DNA of 43,853 nt from Lachnospiraceae bacterium C1.1 (lineage in GTDB: Bacteria > Bacillota > Clostridia > Lachnospirales > Lachnospiraceae). This document shows, piece after piece, positions 1 to 8,211 of this stretch. Under the pieces are notes generated by a model that was not told the DNA's origin, did no database searches, and saw only the letters and a list, made by a program, of their open reading frames with translations. The DNA lies in NCBI GenBank assembly GCA_030434875.1, contig JAUISW010000003.1, positions 1-43,853 of the forward strand, in the 5' to 3' direction. Within the stretch, counting starts at the first letter, position 1. Each line of letters starts with the position of its first letter. Made by a program: the position numbers and the translations under genes.

Positions 1-129
1 TCATTTCTGAAATCTCTTTTTCGTTTTCTTTTTCAGAAAACTCATTTGGATTTTCAGGGTTGCATTGCTGTTAGTTTTTCAAGGTTCAGTTTCCTCTCAG
101 CCCTCTGTTTTCAAGGCTTTGAAGATTCT

Positions 130-156
130 TTGTCTGCCGCTCTTTCGCGGCGACAA
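130..156 (-). other. 5' leader hairpin of the rRNA-type transcript
   Basis: TTGTC-t-GCCGC, loop TCTTTC, GCGGC-GACAA form a 10-bp stem with one bulged base. On the minus strand it starts at about the predicted transcription start. It has no U-run on either strand, so it is not a terminator. It is probably part of the processed leader upstream of 16S rRNA. Confidence 0.6.
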
Positions 157-161
157 GTGAT

Positions 162-190
162 ATAATACTACTTTAACTTCTCCGTGTCAA
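162..190 (-). promoter_or_regulatory. rRNA-type promoter reading out of the left edge
   Basis: On the minus strand TTGACA (190-185) and TATTAT (167-162) are separated by exactly 17 bases, and a very A/T-rich stretch (about 191-240) lies directly upstream like an UP element. The predicted transcript starts near 155 and runs leftward through a 5' hairpin (130-156) and a segment containing AACCTTGAAAAAC. That resembles the leaders in front of 16S rRNA in Lachnospiraceae. No ORF follows before the window edge. The 16S gene itself would lie outside the window, so the rRNA assignment is inferred, while the promoter match is seen directly. Confidence 0.75.
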
Positions 191-305
191 CAACTTTTTT
201 ATTTTTTTTATAATTTATTTTTTTATTTAAGAATTGTCTTTTCCATCACTTAATAATATAATGTTCAAAACCCTTAAATTTTAATAATCAGGAGATATCT
301 AAGGC

Positions 306-554
306 GTGGAAATAAACTACAAAAACAAGGGTACCTGTTCACGTGGTACCCACCTTGTCATTGACGATGACGGCATTATACGTGAGGCAGAAATTCAAGG
401 CGGATGTGCTGGAAACACTTTAGGCTTATGCAGTCTCATAATAGGACAGAAAGCAACCGATGTTGCAGATCGTCTCAGAGGCATCAGATGTGGAATGAAA
501 CCAACATCTTGTCCTGATCAACTTGCAAAAGCAATTGATTCTTCAATTAATTAA
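306..554 (+). CDS. TSCPD domain-containing protein (TIGR03905-like)
   Basis: This is an 82-residue protein starting at a GTG preceded by AGGAGATATCTAAGGC. It matches the small stand-alone TSCPD family: GTCSRGT near the N-terminus, an IQGGCAGNTLG segment in the middle and a PTSCPDQLAKAI motif at the C-terminus. The TSCPD domain is otherwise found at the C-terminus of class II (B12-dependent) ribonucleotide reductases. The conserved cysteines suggest metal or redox chemistry, but the stand-alone family has no established function that I know of. It is a single gene closed by a bidirectional terminator directly at the stop codon. The length fits the family. Confidence 0.85.
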   Translation: MEINYKNKGTCSRGTHLVIDDDGIIREAEIQGGCAGNTLGLCSLIIGQKATDVADRLRGIRCGMKPTSCPDQLAKAIDSSIN

Positions 555-600
555 CAAAAGAGGATGTCGCATATCAATGACATCCTCTTTTGTTAATTTT
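551..600. terminator. bidirectional intrinsic terminator
   Basis: A stem of about 18 bp, AACAAAAGAGGATGTC paired with its exact complement, has a 10-base loop. It is flanked by A-rich sequence on one side and T-rich on the other. It overlaps the stop codon of the TSCPD gene and also serves the convergent gene ending at 607. Confidence 0.9.
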
Positions 601-606
601 AATTTA

Positions 607-1401
607 CTAAATCATAGTATACTGTTTTAAGGCTTCATATTCTTCAATATAATTACCATCTAATCCATATGTTACCACTGCTGTCATCTTATTTCTCATA
701 TAACTACTTATAAAGCGATTAAAGTCAGGATCCTCTTTTTTCAATGGTCCTCTGAATTCCGCAGGATCTGCTGACATTTGTGTACATTTTCCCAAATGTA
801 TCACATCGCAAGTTGATGCAAATCTTTCCATAAACCATTCAAGATTAAGGTTTGGCCATATAGGTTCAAATCCCTTTTCAAGAAGCAGAACTTTCCATAT
901 ATCAAGTGTTGTATGGAATCTGTTCCCAGGAATCGCTTTATTAAGTTCTTCTACCATATATACAGGTTCATCAAGCCAGCAGCTGTTATGGGTATCCATA
1001 ACACCGTTTTCTATCGATATATCAACGTTAGGATATTTAGGAAGAAGCTCTATTCCTGCATCAATTACCTTCTCACAATAATAATCTTCGAAGGCTCTTA
1101 AAGAACATGTGCAATGTATTATAAGGCTTACTTTATGCCCCCTGTATCCAGCAACATGCTCTGCAAACTCCATTAATACGTCAAGTGCCATATGGCCTTC
1201 TTCTCTCGCAAGATCTATCAGGGAAAAGCCTGTATCATGATAAAAAGGCGAATGAATAGAATAACATTCAAAATCAATCGCATCCATATTATACTGTTCT
1301 GCAGTATAAGGTTCCTTTACACTCAGATAAATTTCCAATGTTCTCTCTGGCAGCATTGCAATTTTGTCTTTATCAAGGCTGCAATAGCTTTGAATTATCA
1401 T
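607..1401 (-). CDS. xylose isomerase-like TIM-barrel protein
   Basis: The protein has 264 residues. The start at 1401 (MIIQSYC) is chosen because GGAGG lies 7 bases upstream. An in-frame ATG 13 codons earlier has no such site. Segments such as SLIIHCTCSL, VDISIENGVMD, FHTTLDIWKVL and VIHLGKC look like successive strands of a sugar phosphate isomerase/epimerase or AP endonuclease 2 type barrel, with acidic and histidine residues at strand ends that could bind a divalent metal. The substrate cannot be read from sequence. The next minus-strand gene lies 129 bases upstream, so the two may be co-transcribed. Superfamily assignment is moderately sure and specific function unknown. Confidence 0.6.
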   Translation of the reverse strand: MIIQSYCSLDKDKIAMLPERTLEIYLSVKEPYTAEQYNMDAIDFECYSIHSPFYHDTGFSLIDLAREEGHMALDVLMEFAEHVAGYRGHKVSLIIHCTCSLRAFEDYYCEKVIDAGIELLPKYPNVDISIENGVMDTHNSCWLDEPVYMVEELNKAIPGNRFHTTLDIWKVLLLEKGFEPIWPNLNLEWFMERFASTCDVIHLGKCTQMSADPAEFRGPLKKEDPDFNRFISSYMRNKMTAVVTYGLDGNYIEEYEALKQYTMI

Positions 1402-1530
1402 TTTTTTCCTCCGATTTATTACAACAAAACTAATATGCACTATTTAAACAATAACACTATTTTTTGTAAAAGGGTGTTTTATTTAAGAGACATAAAGCCT
1501 TATTTATCAACTTTTCCGAGGATTATAACA

Positions 1531-1971
1531 TCATGCCACCTTATGAAGTTTACCTATAAATTCGTCAAAAGAATCTGCAACTTTATATATACATTTTTCT
1601 TCTGTTGACTGCTCAAGAATAAAGTCATTATCCCAAAGATAAACCCCGGTATTCCCATCCTGACACTTTAGCAGAAGTTTTCCCGTTTCCATTGTTTCTC
1701 CTATTATTATTGTCTTTTCAGGAAGTTCATCTGCATATTCATCATAATATCTTTCAATGTCTGATCCATTATAAACACCTATTCCCAATAGTTCGTCCAT
1801 ATATATGCTGTTTCTTTCACCCTTAAGACAAAATCCAATATATTCTTCACCAAATGCCATTCCATTTGAATTTTTTAAAAAATTGCTATAATCCTTAGGT
1901 AACTTAAATTTTATCTTATCGGTAAATTCGCGCAATCTTTTACTCTTAAATCCCCCAGGCTTCTTTAACAT
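1531..1971 (-). CDS. SUKH/SMI1-KNR4 family protein (immunity-like)
   Basis: The protein has 146 residues. The start at 1971 is preferred because GGAGGGG lies immediately upstream, seven codons inside the longest reading frame. The pattern LPKDYSNFLKNSNG near the N-terminus, a mid-protein LLGIG followed by IERYYDEY, and LLKCQDGNTGVYLWDND is typical of the SUKH superfamily. Many members are immunity proteins that neutralise secreted or contact-dependent toxins. No toxin gene is adjacent, so this may be an orphan immunity gene. Members with non-immunity roles also exist. Confidence 0.75.
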   Translation of the reverse strand: MLKKPGGFKSKRLREFTDKIKFKLPKDYSNFLKNSNGMAFGEEYIGFCLKGERNSIYMDELLGIGVYNGSDIERYYDEYADELPEKTIIIGETMETGKLLLKCQDGNTGVYLWDNDFILEQSTEEKCIYKVADSFDEFIGKLHKVA

Positions 1972-2373
1972 TATCCCCTCCAGATCACACATTTTAATAT
2001 CATTGATGCTATTTCTCTATATCGATCCCTGATTAATATTATATTTTTTATTCTAACATAAGATGTTCTGATTTATAAACAATTATCTTTTAAAATAAAA
2101 AAAGGCGGTTAACGAAATCTGATTCCGTAACTGCCGTTATAGAAGTTAAATCTATCTATAAAAAGGCTTCCTGCCTTTATTGCTGAGGGAGTGCATCCGC
2201 CATTTTGGCGGATGCAAGAGGTTTAATGAAAAAGAGTTTTTTGCTTTATCTTCTGCATTGGTTTTTCCTTTGCATGAGATAATAATAAACTCAATCTGTG
2301 AATAAAATTCGAAGGAAACCTCTATCTTTTGTGTCCTAAAATTAAAGACTTTATAAAATTCATAATCTCCCTA
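1972..2373 (-). other. structured non-coding interval (no gene seen)
   Basis: About 400 bases without a convincing gene. On the minus strand, downstream of the amidase gene, it holds an 8-bp inverted repeat AGAGGTTT/AAACCTCT (2217-2224 and 2316-2323) enclosing 91 bases, a perfect 10-bp hairpin (2192-2216), a short terminator-like hairpin AAAGGC/GCCTTT with a U-run (2160-2178), and a second terminator (2097-2135). A 13-codon ORF begins after GGGAG just past the amidase stop but is too short to call. It could be a long structured 3' UTR or a processed RNA. Confidence 0.45.
2097..2135 (-). terminator. intrinsic terminator
   Basis: Read on the minus strand, GGCAGTTA and its partner TAACCGCC pair over 8 bp including one G-U, with further pairing inside, and are followed by seven Ts. 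It is the last of several hairpins downstream of the amidase gene. Confidence 0.75.
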
Positions 2374-3048
2374 TTAATTAGCCATTCCTACAGACCTTAA
2401 ATAATTTATAATACCTACCGCATCAGCATGCGCTGCAGCCTGAAGTCCTGTTGATGAAAGTACTGCTCTGTCTGACGCGTTATCAATATAACACTGTTCA
2501 AGGATTATCGTTGGTATTCCCAATGCGGTACCATGCCTTATTACTCCGTAATAATCACCCTGGGTTCCAAGTCGCCCAAGCACTCCCTTATTGACATATC
2601 CTAATGCTGTTGTCTGCTGAAGTATCGAATTTCCAAGCTGTATTCCGGTTACTGAATTATTTCCTCCTGCTACAGATGCAAAAACCACGCATCCGCTTTT
2701 ATCGTGAGGACCAGATACATTAAAATGAATACTGATGAGTATATCTGCGCCATAATATTTTGCAACAGCTGCTCTATCTGCAAGTGACAAATCAACATTA
2801 TTATTATCTCTTGTAAGATATACTGTAACCCCTGCTGCTTCAAGCTCTGACTTGATCTGCTTTGCCACCTCAAGATTCATAGGAGCTTCATAGTATGGAT
2901 CAACTGCAGCTCCGGGAGCTGTAATTGTCCCGTTTCCATGCCCAGGATCTAATACTATTACCGCAGCTTCTGCCATCACTGCAGTTCCAAATACACATGC
3001 AGCAGTTACCAGTATTGTACCCATAAATTTTTTAATACGATTTTTCAT
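2374..3048 (-). CDS. secreted N-acetylmuramoyl-L-alanine amidase (Amidase_3)
   Basis: The protein has 224 residues and would cleave the amide bond between N-acetylmuramic acid and the stem peptide of peptidoglycan. Residues 1-28 are a classic signal peptide (basic KNRIKK, a hydrophobic core, then AEA), so it acts outside the membrane. The mature part is one catalytic domain starting at VIVLDPGHG (first zinc histidine). It continues with the glutamate region YEAPMNLEVA, ILISIHFN (second histidine) and the IILEQCYIDN glutamate motif near the C-terminus. No binding domain or SH3 repeats are present. AAAGGG lies about 14 bases before the ATG, a rather long spacing. It appears to be transcribed alone. 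Confidence 0.93.
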   Translation of the reverse strand: MKNRIKKFMGTILVTAACVFGTAVMAEAAVIVLDPGHGNGTITAPGAAVDPYYEAPMNLEVAKQIKSELEAAGVTVYLTRDNNNVDLSLADRAAVAKYYGADILISIHFNVSGPHDKSGCVVFASVAGGNNSVTGIQLGNSILQQTTALGYVNKGVLGRLGTQGDYYGVIRHGTALGIPTIILEQCYIDNASDRAVLSSTGLQAAAHADAVGIINYLRSVGMAN

Positions 3049-3139
3049 AAAAAAAACTAAACCCTTTCTGTTACTCTTCTATAATTGTGCGCTAAATCAA
3101 AAACAATTTTAACATACCAAGATATATTTATCATTAAAA

Positions 3140-3844
3140 TTATTCCTGACGACTGTCTGTCTTTTCGTTTTCTTTATTACTCCAACGTATATATATAACA
3201 CTTCCTATCGCTGCAAGAATCAATGTCACTCCCATTGCTGCAGCAAATCCCGCCTTATTTGACTCAGCCATGGCACTCCCACTATAAGTTGATATAAGAA
3301 TTGCAGGAAACCTTCCCACAAAAGTGATAAAAAGCCAGTCCCTGAGTTTTATATCTGTAAGTCCCACTCCATAACTTAATAAATCCTTAGGTGTTCCGGG
3401 AATAAGAAAAAGCATGAATAAAACTATTTCCTTTTTCTTATTTAATTGTAAAAATCTTATCGATTTGATTTTTTCATAGCTGAAAAATAGCTCTGCAAAT
3501 CCAATACCAAATTTTCTCACAAAAACAAAAACAAGCAGACTTCCTATCGTCGTTGAAATATCTGCTATCAAAGCTCCCTTTATCATCCCAAAAGCATAGC
3601 CGGCGGCAATCTGAAATGGTCCCCCAGGAATCACTGCTGCTATCACCTGTAATATCATTGCAACGCAAAAAGATATTATTCCTACTATTCCGCGCTGATC
3701 TATATACTCTCTGAATTTTAACGGATTGCTGCTCATTCTTAAAACTGGCACGCATAAATCATAAGTAAGGATAGCAACTGTAATTATTGATCCCACAATA
3801 ATAAGCATTCCCAGAATTTTTTTCTTTATATTTTTTTCTGACAA
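3140..3844 (-). CDS. TVP38/TMEM64 (DedA-like) membrane protein
   Basis: This is a 234-residue polytopic membrane protein. Hydrophobic segments lie at about 10-30, 50-75, 85-110, 140-160 and 200-222. The family signatures are PGGPFQIAAGYAFG around residue 72 and PGTPKDLLSYGVGLT around 150. These form the re-entrant loops of the VTT/DedA fold, linked in other bacteria to lipid scrambling or undecaprenyl-phosphate recycling. The start is a TTG with GAGGA 7 bases upstream. It lies only 26 bases beyond the dapL terminator, so it is either read through from dapL or has a promoter overlapping that hairpin. The substrate is unknown. Confidence 0.85.
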   Translation of the reverse strand: MSEKNIKKKILGMLIIVGSIITVAILTYDLCVPVLRMSSNPLKFREYIDQRGIVGIISFCVAMILQVIAAVIPGGPFQIAAGYAFGMIKGALIADISTTIGSLLVFVFVRKFGIGFAELFFSYEKIKSIRFLQLNKKKEIVLFMLFLIPGTPKDLLSYGVGLTDIKLRDWLFITFVGRFPAILISTYSGSAMAESNKAGFAAAMGVTLILAAIGSVIYIRWSNKENEKTDSRQE

Positions 3845-3860
3845 TAAAATATCCTCATAT

Positions 3861-3894
3861 AAAATAAAACGGCCCTGTAATTTCTTACGGGCCG
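3861..3894 (-). terminator. dapL terminator
   Basis: CGGCCC-GTAA pairs with TTAC-GGGCCG around a TTTC loop with one bulge. On the minus strand it is followed by TTTTATTTT. It ends the dapF-dapL transcription unit just before the TTG start of the TVP38 gene. Confidence 0.85.
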
Positions 3895-3925
3895 CAGACT
3901 ATAAAATATTCTGTTAAAAATCATA

Positions 3926-5143
3926 TTAAAGTTTCTTAATTCTGTCAATTGCTGCAAGAGTATTTTCATGACTTCCAAATGCTGTAAGTCTAAAATATCC
4001 TTCTCCTGAAGGACCAAATCCGGATCCAGGTGTTCCAACTACATGTGCACCGTCCAAAAGATAATCAAAAAATTCCCAGCTTGTCATTTTATCAGGTGTT
4101 TTAAGCCATATATAAGGGGCATTTACGCCTCCATATACTGTATAACCTGCCTCCTTAAGTCCTTCTCTTATTACTTTCGCATTCTCCATATAATAGGAAA
4201 CAAGTCCTTTAATTTCTTTCTGGCCTTCTTCCTTAAATACTGCTTCTCCTGCTCTCTGTTGAATATATGGAGCTCCATTGAACTTTGTTCCATGTCTTCT
4301 GGCCCAGAGCTGATAAAATGAGTTACCCTCTGCATCCTTAAGATCATGCGGAACCACAGTATATCCAAGTCTTACTCCAGTAAATCCTGCATTTTTAGAA
4401 AATGACCTCATCTCTATCGCACAGGTTCTTCCTCCTTCACATTCATAAATAGAATGCGGAACATCATCCTCTGAAATATATGCCTCATATGCTGCATCGA
4501 ATAGAATCACTGATTTATGCTCATTTGCCCAGTCTACCCATTTCTGAAGTGCAGATTTTGTCATTGCAGATCCTGTCGGATTATTCGGAGAACATATATA
4601 TATAACGTCTGGTATTTCCTTTGGAAATTCAGGACTAAAATTATTCTCTGCTGTGCATGGCATATATATTACATTGCTCCACTGCTCAGTTTTTTCATCA
4701 AATATCCCCGTACGACCTGCCATTACATTTGAATCAACATATACCGGATATACAGGATCCGTTACAGCAATACGGCAATCCTCTGAAAATATCTCCTGAA
4801 TATTTCCAGAATCACTCTTTGCTCCATCAGAAACAAAAATCTCATCTGCTGCAATATCACATCCTTTAGATTTATATTCATGATCAGCAATTATATTTCT
4901 CAAAAAATCATAACCGAGATCCGGTGCATATCCCCTGAAAGTCTCTTTTTTTCCCATTTCATCAGTAGCATCATGGATTGCTTTAAGTATAGACGGTGTA
5001 AGAGGTTCCGTAACATCTCCGATTCCAAGTCTTATGATCTCAATATCCTTATGTGTATCACTGTATTCAGATACTTTTTTCGCTATATTTGAAAAAAGAT
5101 ATGAACCTCTGAGTTTCAAATAATTAGGATTAACTTTGAGCAT
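3926..5143 (-). CDS. dapL: LL-diaminopimelate aminotransferase
   Basis: The protein has 405 residues. This PLP-dependent class I/II aminotransferase makes LL-diaminopimelate directly from tetrahydrodipicolinate and glutamate, bypassing the acylated intermediates of the DapD/C/E route. Diagnostic segments are the N-terminus NPNYLKLRGSYLFSNIAKKV, IIRLGIGDVTEPL, FRGYAPDLGYDFLR, ICSPNNPTGS (cofactor loop), the PLP-binding aspartate and tyrosine at about 216 and 219, and the Schiff-base lysine in SFSKNAGFTGVRLGY at about 250. It lies 43 bases downstream of dapF on the same strand, and the two enzymes catalyse consecutive steps toward meso-diaminopimelate for lysine and peptidoglycan. Length is as expected. 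Confidence 0.96.
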   Translation of the reverse strand: MLKVNPNYLKLRGSYLFSNIAKKVSEYSDTHKDIEIIRLGIGDVTEPLTPSILKAIHDATDEMGKKETFRGYAPDLGYDFLRNIIADHEYKSKGCDIAADEIFVSDGAKSDSGNIQEIFSEDCRIAVTDPVYPVYVDSNVMAGRTGIFDEKTEQWSNVIYMPCTAENNFSPEFPKEIPDVIYICSPNNPTGSAMTKSALQKWVDWANEHKSVILFDAAYEAYISEDDVPHSIYECEGGRTCAIEMRSFSKNAGFTGVRLGYTVVPHDLKDAEGNSFYQLWARRHGTKFNGAPYIQQRAGEAVFKEEGQKEIKGLVSYYMENAKVIREGLKEAGYTVYGGVNAPYIWLKTPDKMTSWEFFDYLLDGAHVVGTPGSGFGPSGEGYFRLTAFGSHENTLAAIDRIKKL

Positions 5144-5186
5144 TTAATTTCCTCCAAATTTAACTAGATTTACAGGTTTCAATTAT

Positions 5187-6071
5187 CTATCTTTGTGGAA
5201 AATTTTCCATAGGATCGGACATTTTTTCAATTTCGCCTTCAAATACTGTTTCCGCAGGTCCTGTCATAAATACATGTCTGTTATCTCTGTCCCAGCGTAC
5301 TTTCAGATCTCCGCCCTGAAGCTTAATAGTTACTTCATCTTCTGTAAGACCATTAAGAATCGCAGCTACAGCCGAAGCACATGCACCTGTTCCACAGGCA
5401 AAGGTCTCACCGGAACCTCTTTCCCATACTCTCATATCAAGATTTTTCCGATTCCTTACCCTTACAAATTCTGTATTTATACGTTCAGGGAAAGCCTTAT
5501 GATTCTCAAATAGCGGACCTATGGTTGAAAGTTTAAGATCCGATTCATCATGATCAATAAATACTACCGCATGAGGATTTCCCATTGAAACGCAGGTCAC
5601 ATGATATTCATTTCCCTCTACTTCTATAATCTCATTTACAACTTTCTCTTTATCGCAGGCAAATTCAGCAGATACAGGAATTTTTGACGGTATAAGTATC
5701 GGTTCTCCCATATCTACAGTAACTTCAGATACCTTGCCATTAGTAACTTTCATATTCAAAGTCTTGATTCCTGCAAGAGTATCAACTGTTATCACCGTTT
5801 TTTCAGTCATTCCATGATCATATACATATTTTCCAACACAGCGAATACCATTTCCGCACATCTGTGCACGTGATCCGTCCATGTTATACATTTCCATTTC
5901 AAAATCAGCCTTATCAGACGGATTTATAAATATCAGACCGTCAGAGCCTATTCCAAAATGCCGGTCACTAAGTTTTACAGCTGCTTCAGCATGATTTTCT
6001 ATTTTTTCCGTAAATCCATTTATATACACATAATCATTGCCACATCCATGCATTTTGGTAAATCTTATCAT
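5187..6071 (-). CDS. dapF: diaminopimelate epimerase
   Basis: The protein has 294 residues and interconverts LL- and meso-diaminopimelate by a cofactor-independent two-cysteine mechanism. The catalytic cysteines are in AQMCGNGIRC (about residue 72) and ETFACGTGACAS (about 226). The start FTKMHGCGNDYVYI and the substrate loop MGNPHAVVF are also typical. The ATG has AGGAGAGATCAT directly before it. It is the first gene of the dapF-dapL operon. Its promoter (6146-6174) is divergent from that of pyrG, and its leader begins with a terminator-like hairpin. Confidence 0.96.
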   Translation of the reverse strand: MIRFTKMHGCGNDYVYINGFTEKIENHAEAAVKLSDRHFGIGSDGLIFINPSDKADFEMEMYNMDGSRAQMCGNGIRCVGKYVYDHGMTEKTVITVDTLAGIKTLNMKVTNGKVSEVTVDMGEPILIPSKIPVSAEFACDKEKVVNEIIEVEGNEYHVTCVSMGNPHAVVFIDHDESDLKLSTIGPLFENHKAFPERINTEFVRVRNRKNLDMRVWERGSGETFACGTGACASAVAAILNGLTEDEVTIKLQGGDLKVRWDRDNRHVFMTGPAETVFEGEIEKMSDPMENFPQR

Positions 6072-6096
6072 ATGATCTCTCCTTTAAGATTGTATT

Positions 6097-6136
6097 AAAA
6101 AAGGGCATAAAAGGCTTATTTAAAGCCTCTTTGCCC
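6097..6136 (-). terminator. terminator-like hairpin at the very start of the dapF leader
   Basis: On the minus strand GGGCAAAGAGGCTT pairs imperfectly with AAGCCTTTTATGCCC around a short A/T loop and is followed by six Ts. The predicted transcription start is at about 6139, so the hairpin occupies the first 35 or so nucleotides of the transcript. It may act as an attenuator or as a stabilising 5' stem. It cannot terminate any other minus-strand gene, because pyrG upstream is on the opposite strand. Confidence 0.7.
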
Positions 6137-6145
6137 TAATTAAAA

Positions 6146-6174
6146 AGTATATTATTGTTAAAATTCCTTGTCAA
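6146..6174 (-). promoter_or_regulatory. dapF-dapL promoter
   Basis: Minus-strand TTGACA (6174-6169), a 17-base spacer and TATACT (6151-6146). It is divergent from the pyrG promoter, with 35 bases between the two -35 boxes. Confidence 0.8.
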
Positions 6175-6209
6175 TGACTATTTATTAGCAATTATTAAGA
6201 ATTTTCCAA

Positions 6210-6238
6210 TTGACTTCACAAGACAGTACTTCTATAAT
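6210..6238 (+). promoter_or_regulatory. pyrG promoter
   Basis: TTGACT, a 17-base spacer and TATAAT. The predicted start near 6245 leaves a leader of about 120 nucleotides containing an intrinsic terminator before the pyrG start codon. Confidence 0.85.
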
Positions 6239-6291
6239 CATTGTAAGAGTTAAATCGTAGATTTACGGATACTTTTCAAGCTATCTGTAGC

Positions 6292-6331
6292 AGCGCTGTC
6301 GTTTAAGATGCGAAGCGCTTTTTAATTTTTT
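6292..6331 (+). terminator. pyrG leader attenuator
   Basis: AGCGCT-(g)-TCG, a loop, then CGA-AGCGCT, followed by TTTTTAATTTTTT, forms an intrinsic terminator inside the pyrG leader, 36 bases before the ATG. In other Gram-positive bacteria pyrG is controlled by a leader terminator that responds to CTP. The G-rich start needed for the Bacillus reiterative mechanism is not obvious here, so any sensing mechanism is open. Confidence 0.75.
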
Positions 6332-6366
6332 AAATTCCCTATAAAACACACAAGAAAGGTGAAAAA

Positions 6367-7977
6367 ATGTCAGTAAAGTACGTATTTGTAACAGGCGGAG
6401 TGGTTTCAGGACTTGGAAAAGGAATAACTGCTGCATCTCTCGGACGTCTTCTTAAAGAAAGAGGATACAATGTAACCATGCAGAAGTTCGATCCATATAT
6501 TAATATCGACCCGGGTACAATGAATCCTGTACAGCATGGAGAAGTATTTGTTACAAACGATGGCACCGAAACTGACCTTGATCTTGGTCACTATGAGCGT
6601 TTTATAGATGAGTGCCTGGATAAAAATTCTAACGTAACAACAGGTAAAGTTTACTGGTCTGTTCTCTCAAAAGAACGCCGTGGCGATTATGGCGGCGGAA
6701 CAGTTCAGGTTATCCCACATATCACAAATGAAATCAAAAGCCGTTTCTACAGAAACGACGGTTCAGATGATATGCGTATAGCAATAATTGAAGTCGGCGG
6801 TACTGTCGGCGATATTGAAAGTCAGCCTTTCATTGAATCCATTCGCCAGTTCCAGCATGAAGTCGGTCATGAAAATGCAATACTTATTCATGTAACCTTA
6901 ATTCCTTATCTTAAAGCTTCTCAGGAACTTAAGACCAAGCCTACCCAGTCAAGTGTACGCGACCTCATGGGACTTGGAATACAGCCCGATATAATAGTAT
7001 GCCGTACCGAAATGGAATTGTCAGAAGATGTAAGAGATAAGATTGCTCTCTTCTGTAATGTCCCACCAAAGAATGTAATACAGAACCTTAATCTTCCTAC
7101 AGTATACGCAGCACCTATCGCTCTTGAAAAAGAACACCTTGCTGATGATGTATGTGAAGCTCTTCAGCTTGAAAATGTCAGACCTGATCTTACAGAATGG
7201 TCAACCATGGTAGATAAGCTCCTTCACCCTAAAAGAACGGTGCGTATCGCCCTTGTTGGTAAATATGTAAGTCTTCATGATGCATATATCAGTGTCGTTG
7301 AGGCATTAAGACACGGAGCTATAGCAAATGATGCAGATACAGATATTAAATGGATTTCATCTGAAGATATCACAGCTGATAATGTAGCAGAGCTTCTTGG
7401 AGATGTTGATGGACTTATTGTTCCGGGTGGTTTTGGAAACCGAGGAATTGATGGAATGATAGAAGCCATTAAATATGCAAGAGAAAATAATCTTCCGTAT
7501 CTTGGAATCTGTCTCGGAATGCAGCTTGCAATCGTTGAATTTGCAAAACATGTTATAGGATTCAGAGATGCAAACAGTACGGAACAGGATCCTCAGACTT
7601 CCCATCCTCTTATCCATATCATGCCGGATAAAGATGGCATTGAAGATATCGGAGGTACCTTAAGACTTGGTTCTTATCCTTGTGTTCTTGATAAGAGTTC
7701 TAAAGCCTATGAGCTCTATGGCAGTGAAAATATTGAAGAACGTCACCGTCACAGATATGAAGTAAATAATTATTACAGAAAAGACCTTACAAATGCAGGA
7801 TTGAAGCTTTCAGGACAGTCTCCTGACGGACATATAGTTGAGATGATGGAACTTCCATCTCATCCATGGTTTATTGCAACGCAGGCTCACCCCGAATTTA
7901 AGTCTCGTCCTAACAGACCACATCCTCTTTTCAGAGGTTTCATTGAAGCTTCTATCAAGCATTCAGAAAATAAATAA
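6367..7977 (+). CDS. pyrG: CTP synthase
   Basis: The protein has 536 residues. It makes CTP from UTP, ATP and glutamine in the cytoplasm. The N-terminal synthetase domain (about 1-270) opens with [17 protein letters not shown] (ATP site) and contains VEVGG-like [13 protein letters not shown] and [10 protein letters not shown]. The C-terminal class I glutamine amidotransferase domain (about 290-530) has PGGFGNRG, the nucleophile cysteine in YLGICLGMQ (about 382) and the His/Glu pair in [11 protein letters not shown]. It is complete, of normal length, with AAAGG before the ATG. It is an essential gene in most bacteria, which matters because a plasmid-type origin lies 5 kb away. Confidence 0.98.
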   Translation: MSVKYVFVTGGVVSGLGKGITAASLGRLLKERGYNVTMQKFDPYINIDPGTMNPVQHGEVFVTNDGTETDLDLGHYERFIDECLDKNSNVTTGKVYWSVLSKERRGDYGGGTVQVIPHITNEIKSRFYRNDGSDDMRIAIIEVGGTVGDIESQPFIESIRQFQHEVGHENAILIHVTLIPYLKASQELKTKPTQSSVRDLMGLGIQPDIIVCRTEMELSEDVRDKIALFCNVPPKNVIQNLNLPTVYAAPIALEKEHLADDVCEALQLENVRPDLTEWSTMVDKLLHPKRTVRIALVGKYVSLHDAYISVVEALRHGAIANDADTDIKWISSEDITADNVAELLGDVDGLIVPGGFGNRGIDGMIEAIKYARENNLPYLGICLGMQLAIVEFAKHVIGFRDANSTEQDPQTSHPLIHIMPDKDGIEDIGGTLRLGSYPCVLDKSSKAYELYGSENIEERHRHRYEVNNYYRKDLTNAGLKLSGQSPDGHIVEMMELPSHPWFIATQAHPEFKSRPNRPHPLFRGFIEASIKHSENK

Positions 7978-7987
7978 CTAATAAAAA

Positions 7988-8020
7988 AGAGAAACCGGGA
8001 TTAACCCCAGGTTTCTCTTT
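7988..8020 (+). terminator. pyrG terminator
   Basis: AGAGAAACC pairs with GGTTTCTCT, with an inner GGG/CCC around ATTAA, followed by T-rich sequence. The stop codon of the opposing 48-residue ORF (8001) lies within it. Confidence 0.88.
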
Positions 8021-8147
8021 CATTTTTCTTCTTATTCTGTTTATAGTTTGCGTAAATCCTTCGGATTCCCTCGGCAACAATCACCAGACAAAAATTAATC
8101 AAAACAATTCCAAAGCCCGATAGCGCCGCGTCTGCAATACTTTCCAT
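8001..8147 (-). CDS. 48-residue single-pass membrane protein
   Basis: This is a small ORF with a hydrophobic stretch GFGIVLINFCLVIVAEGI (about residues 11-28) and a basic, hydrophilic C-terminus (RRIYANYKQNKKK). GGAGG lies 15 bases before the ATG, longer than usual, but a clean promoter (8212-8240) lies upstream and the reading frame fills the space to the pyrG terminator. I do not recognise a family. It lies directly downstream of the DtxR-type regulator, on the same strand. Moderately confident that it is a gene; function unknown. Confidence 0.5.
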   Translation of the reverse strand: MESIADAALSGFGIVLINFCLVIVAEGIRRIYANYKQNKKKNERETWG

Positions 8148-8211
8148 TTTATTTAACTGTTTCCTCCTGACCAAAAGGTCATAAAAAAATCATATAATGT
8201 TACTTAGATAA

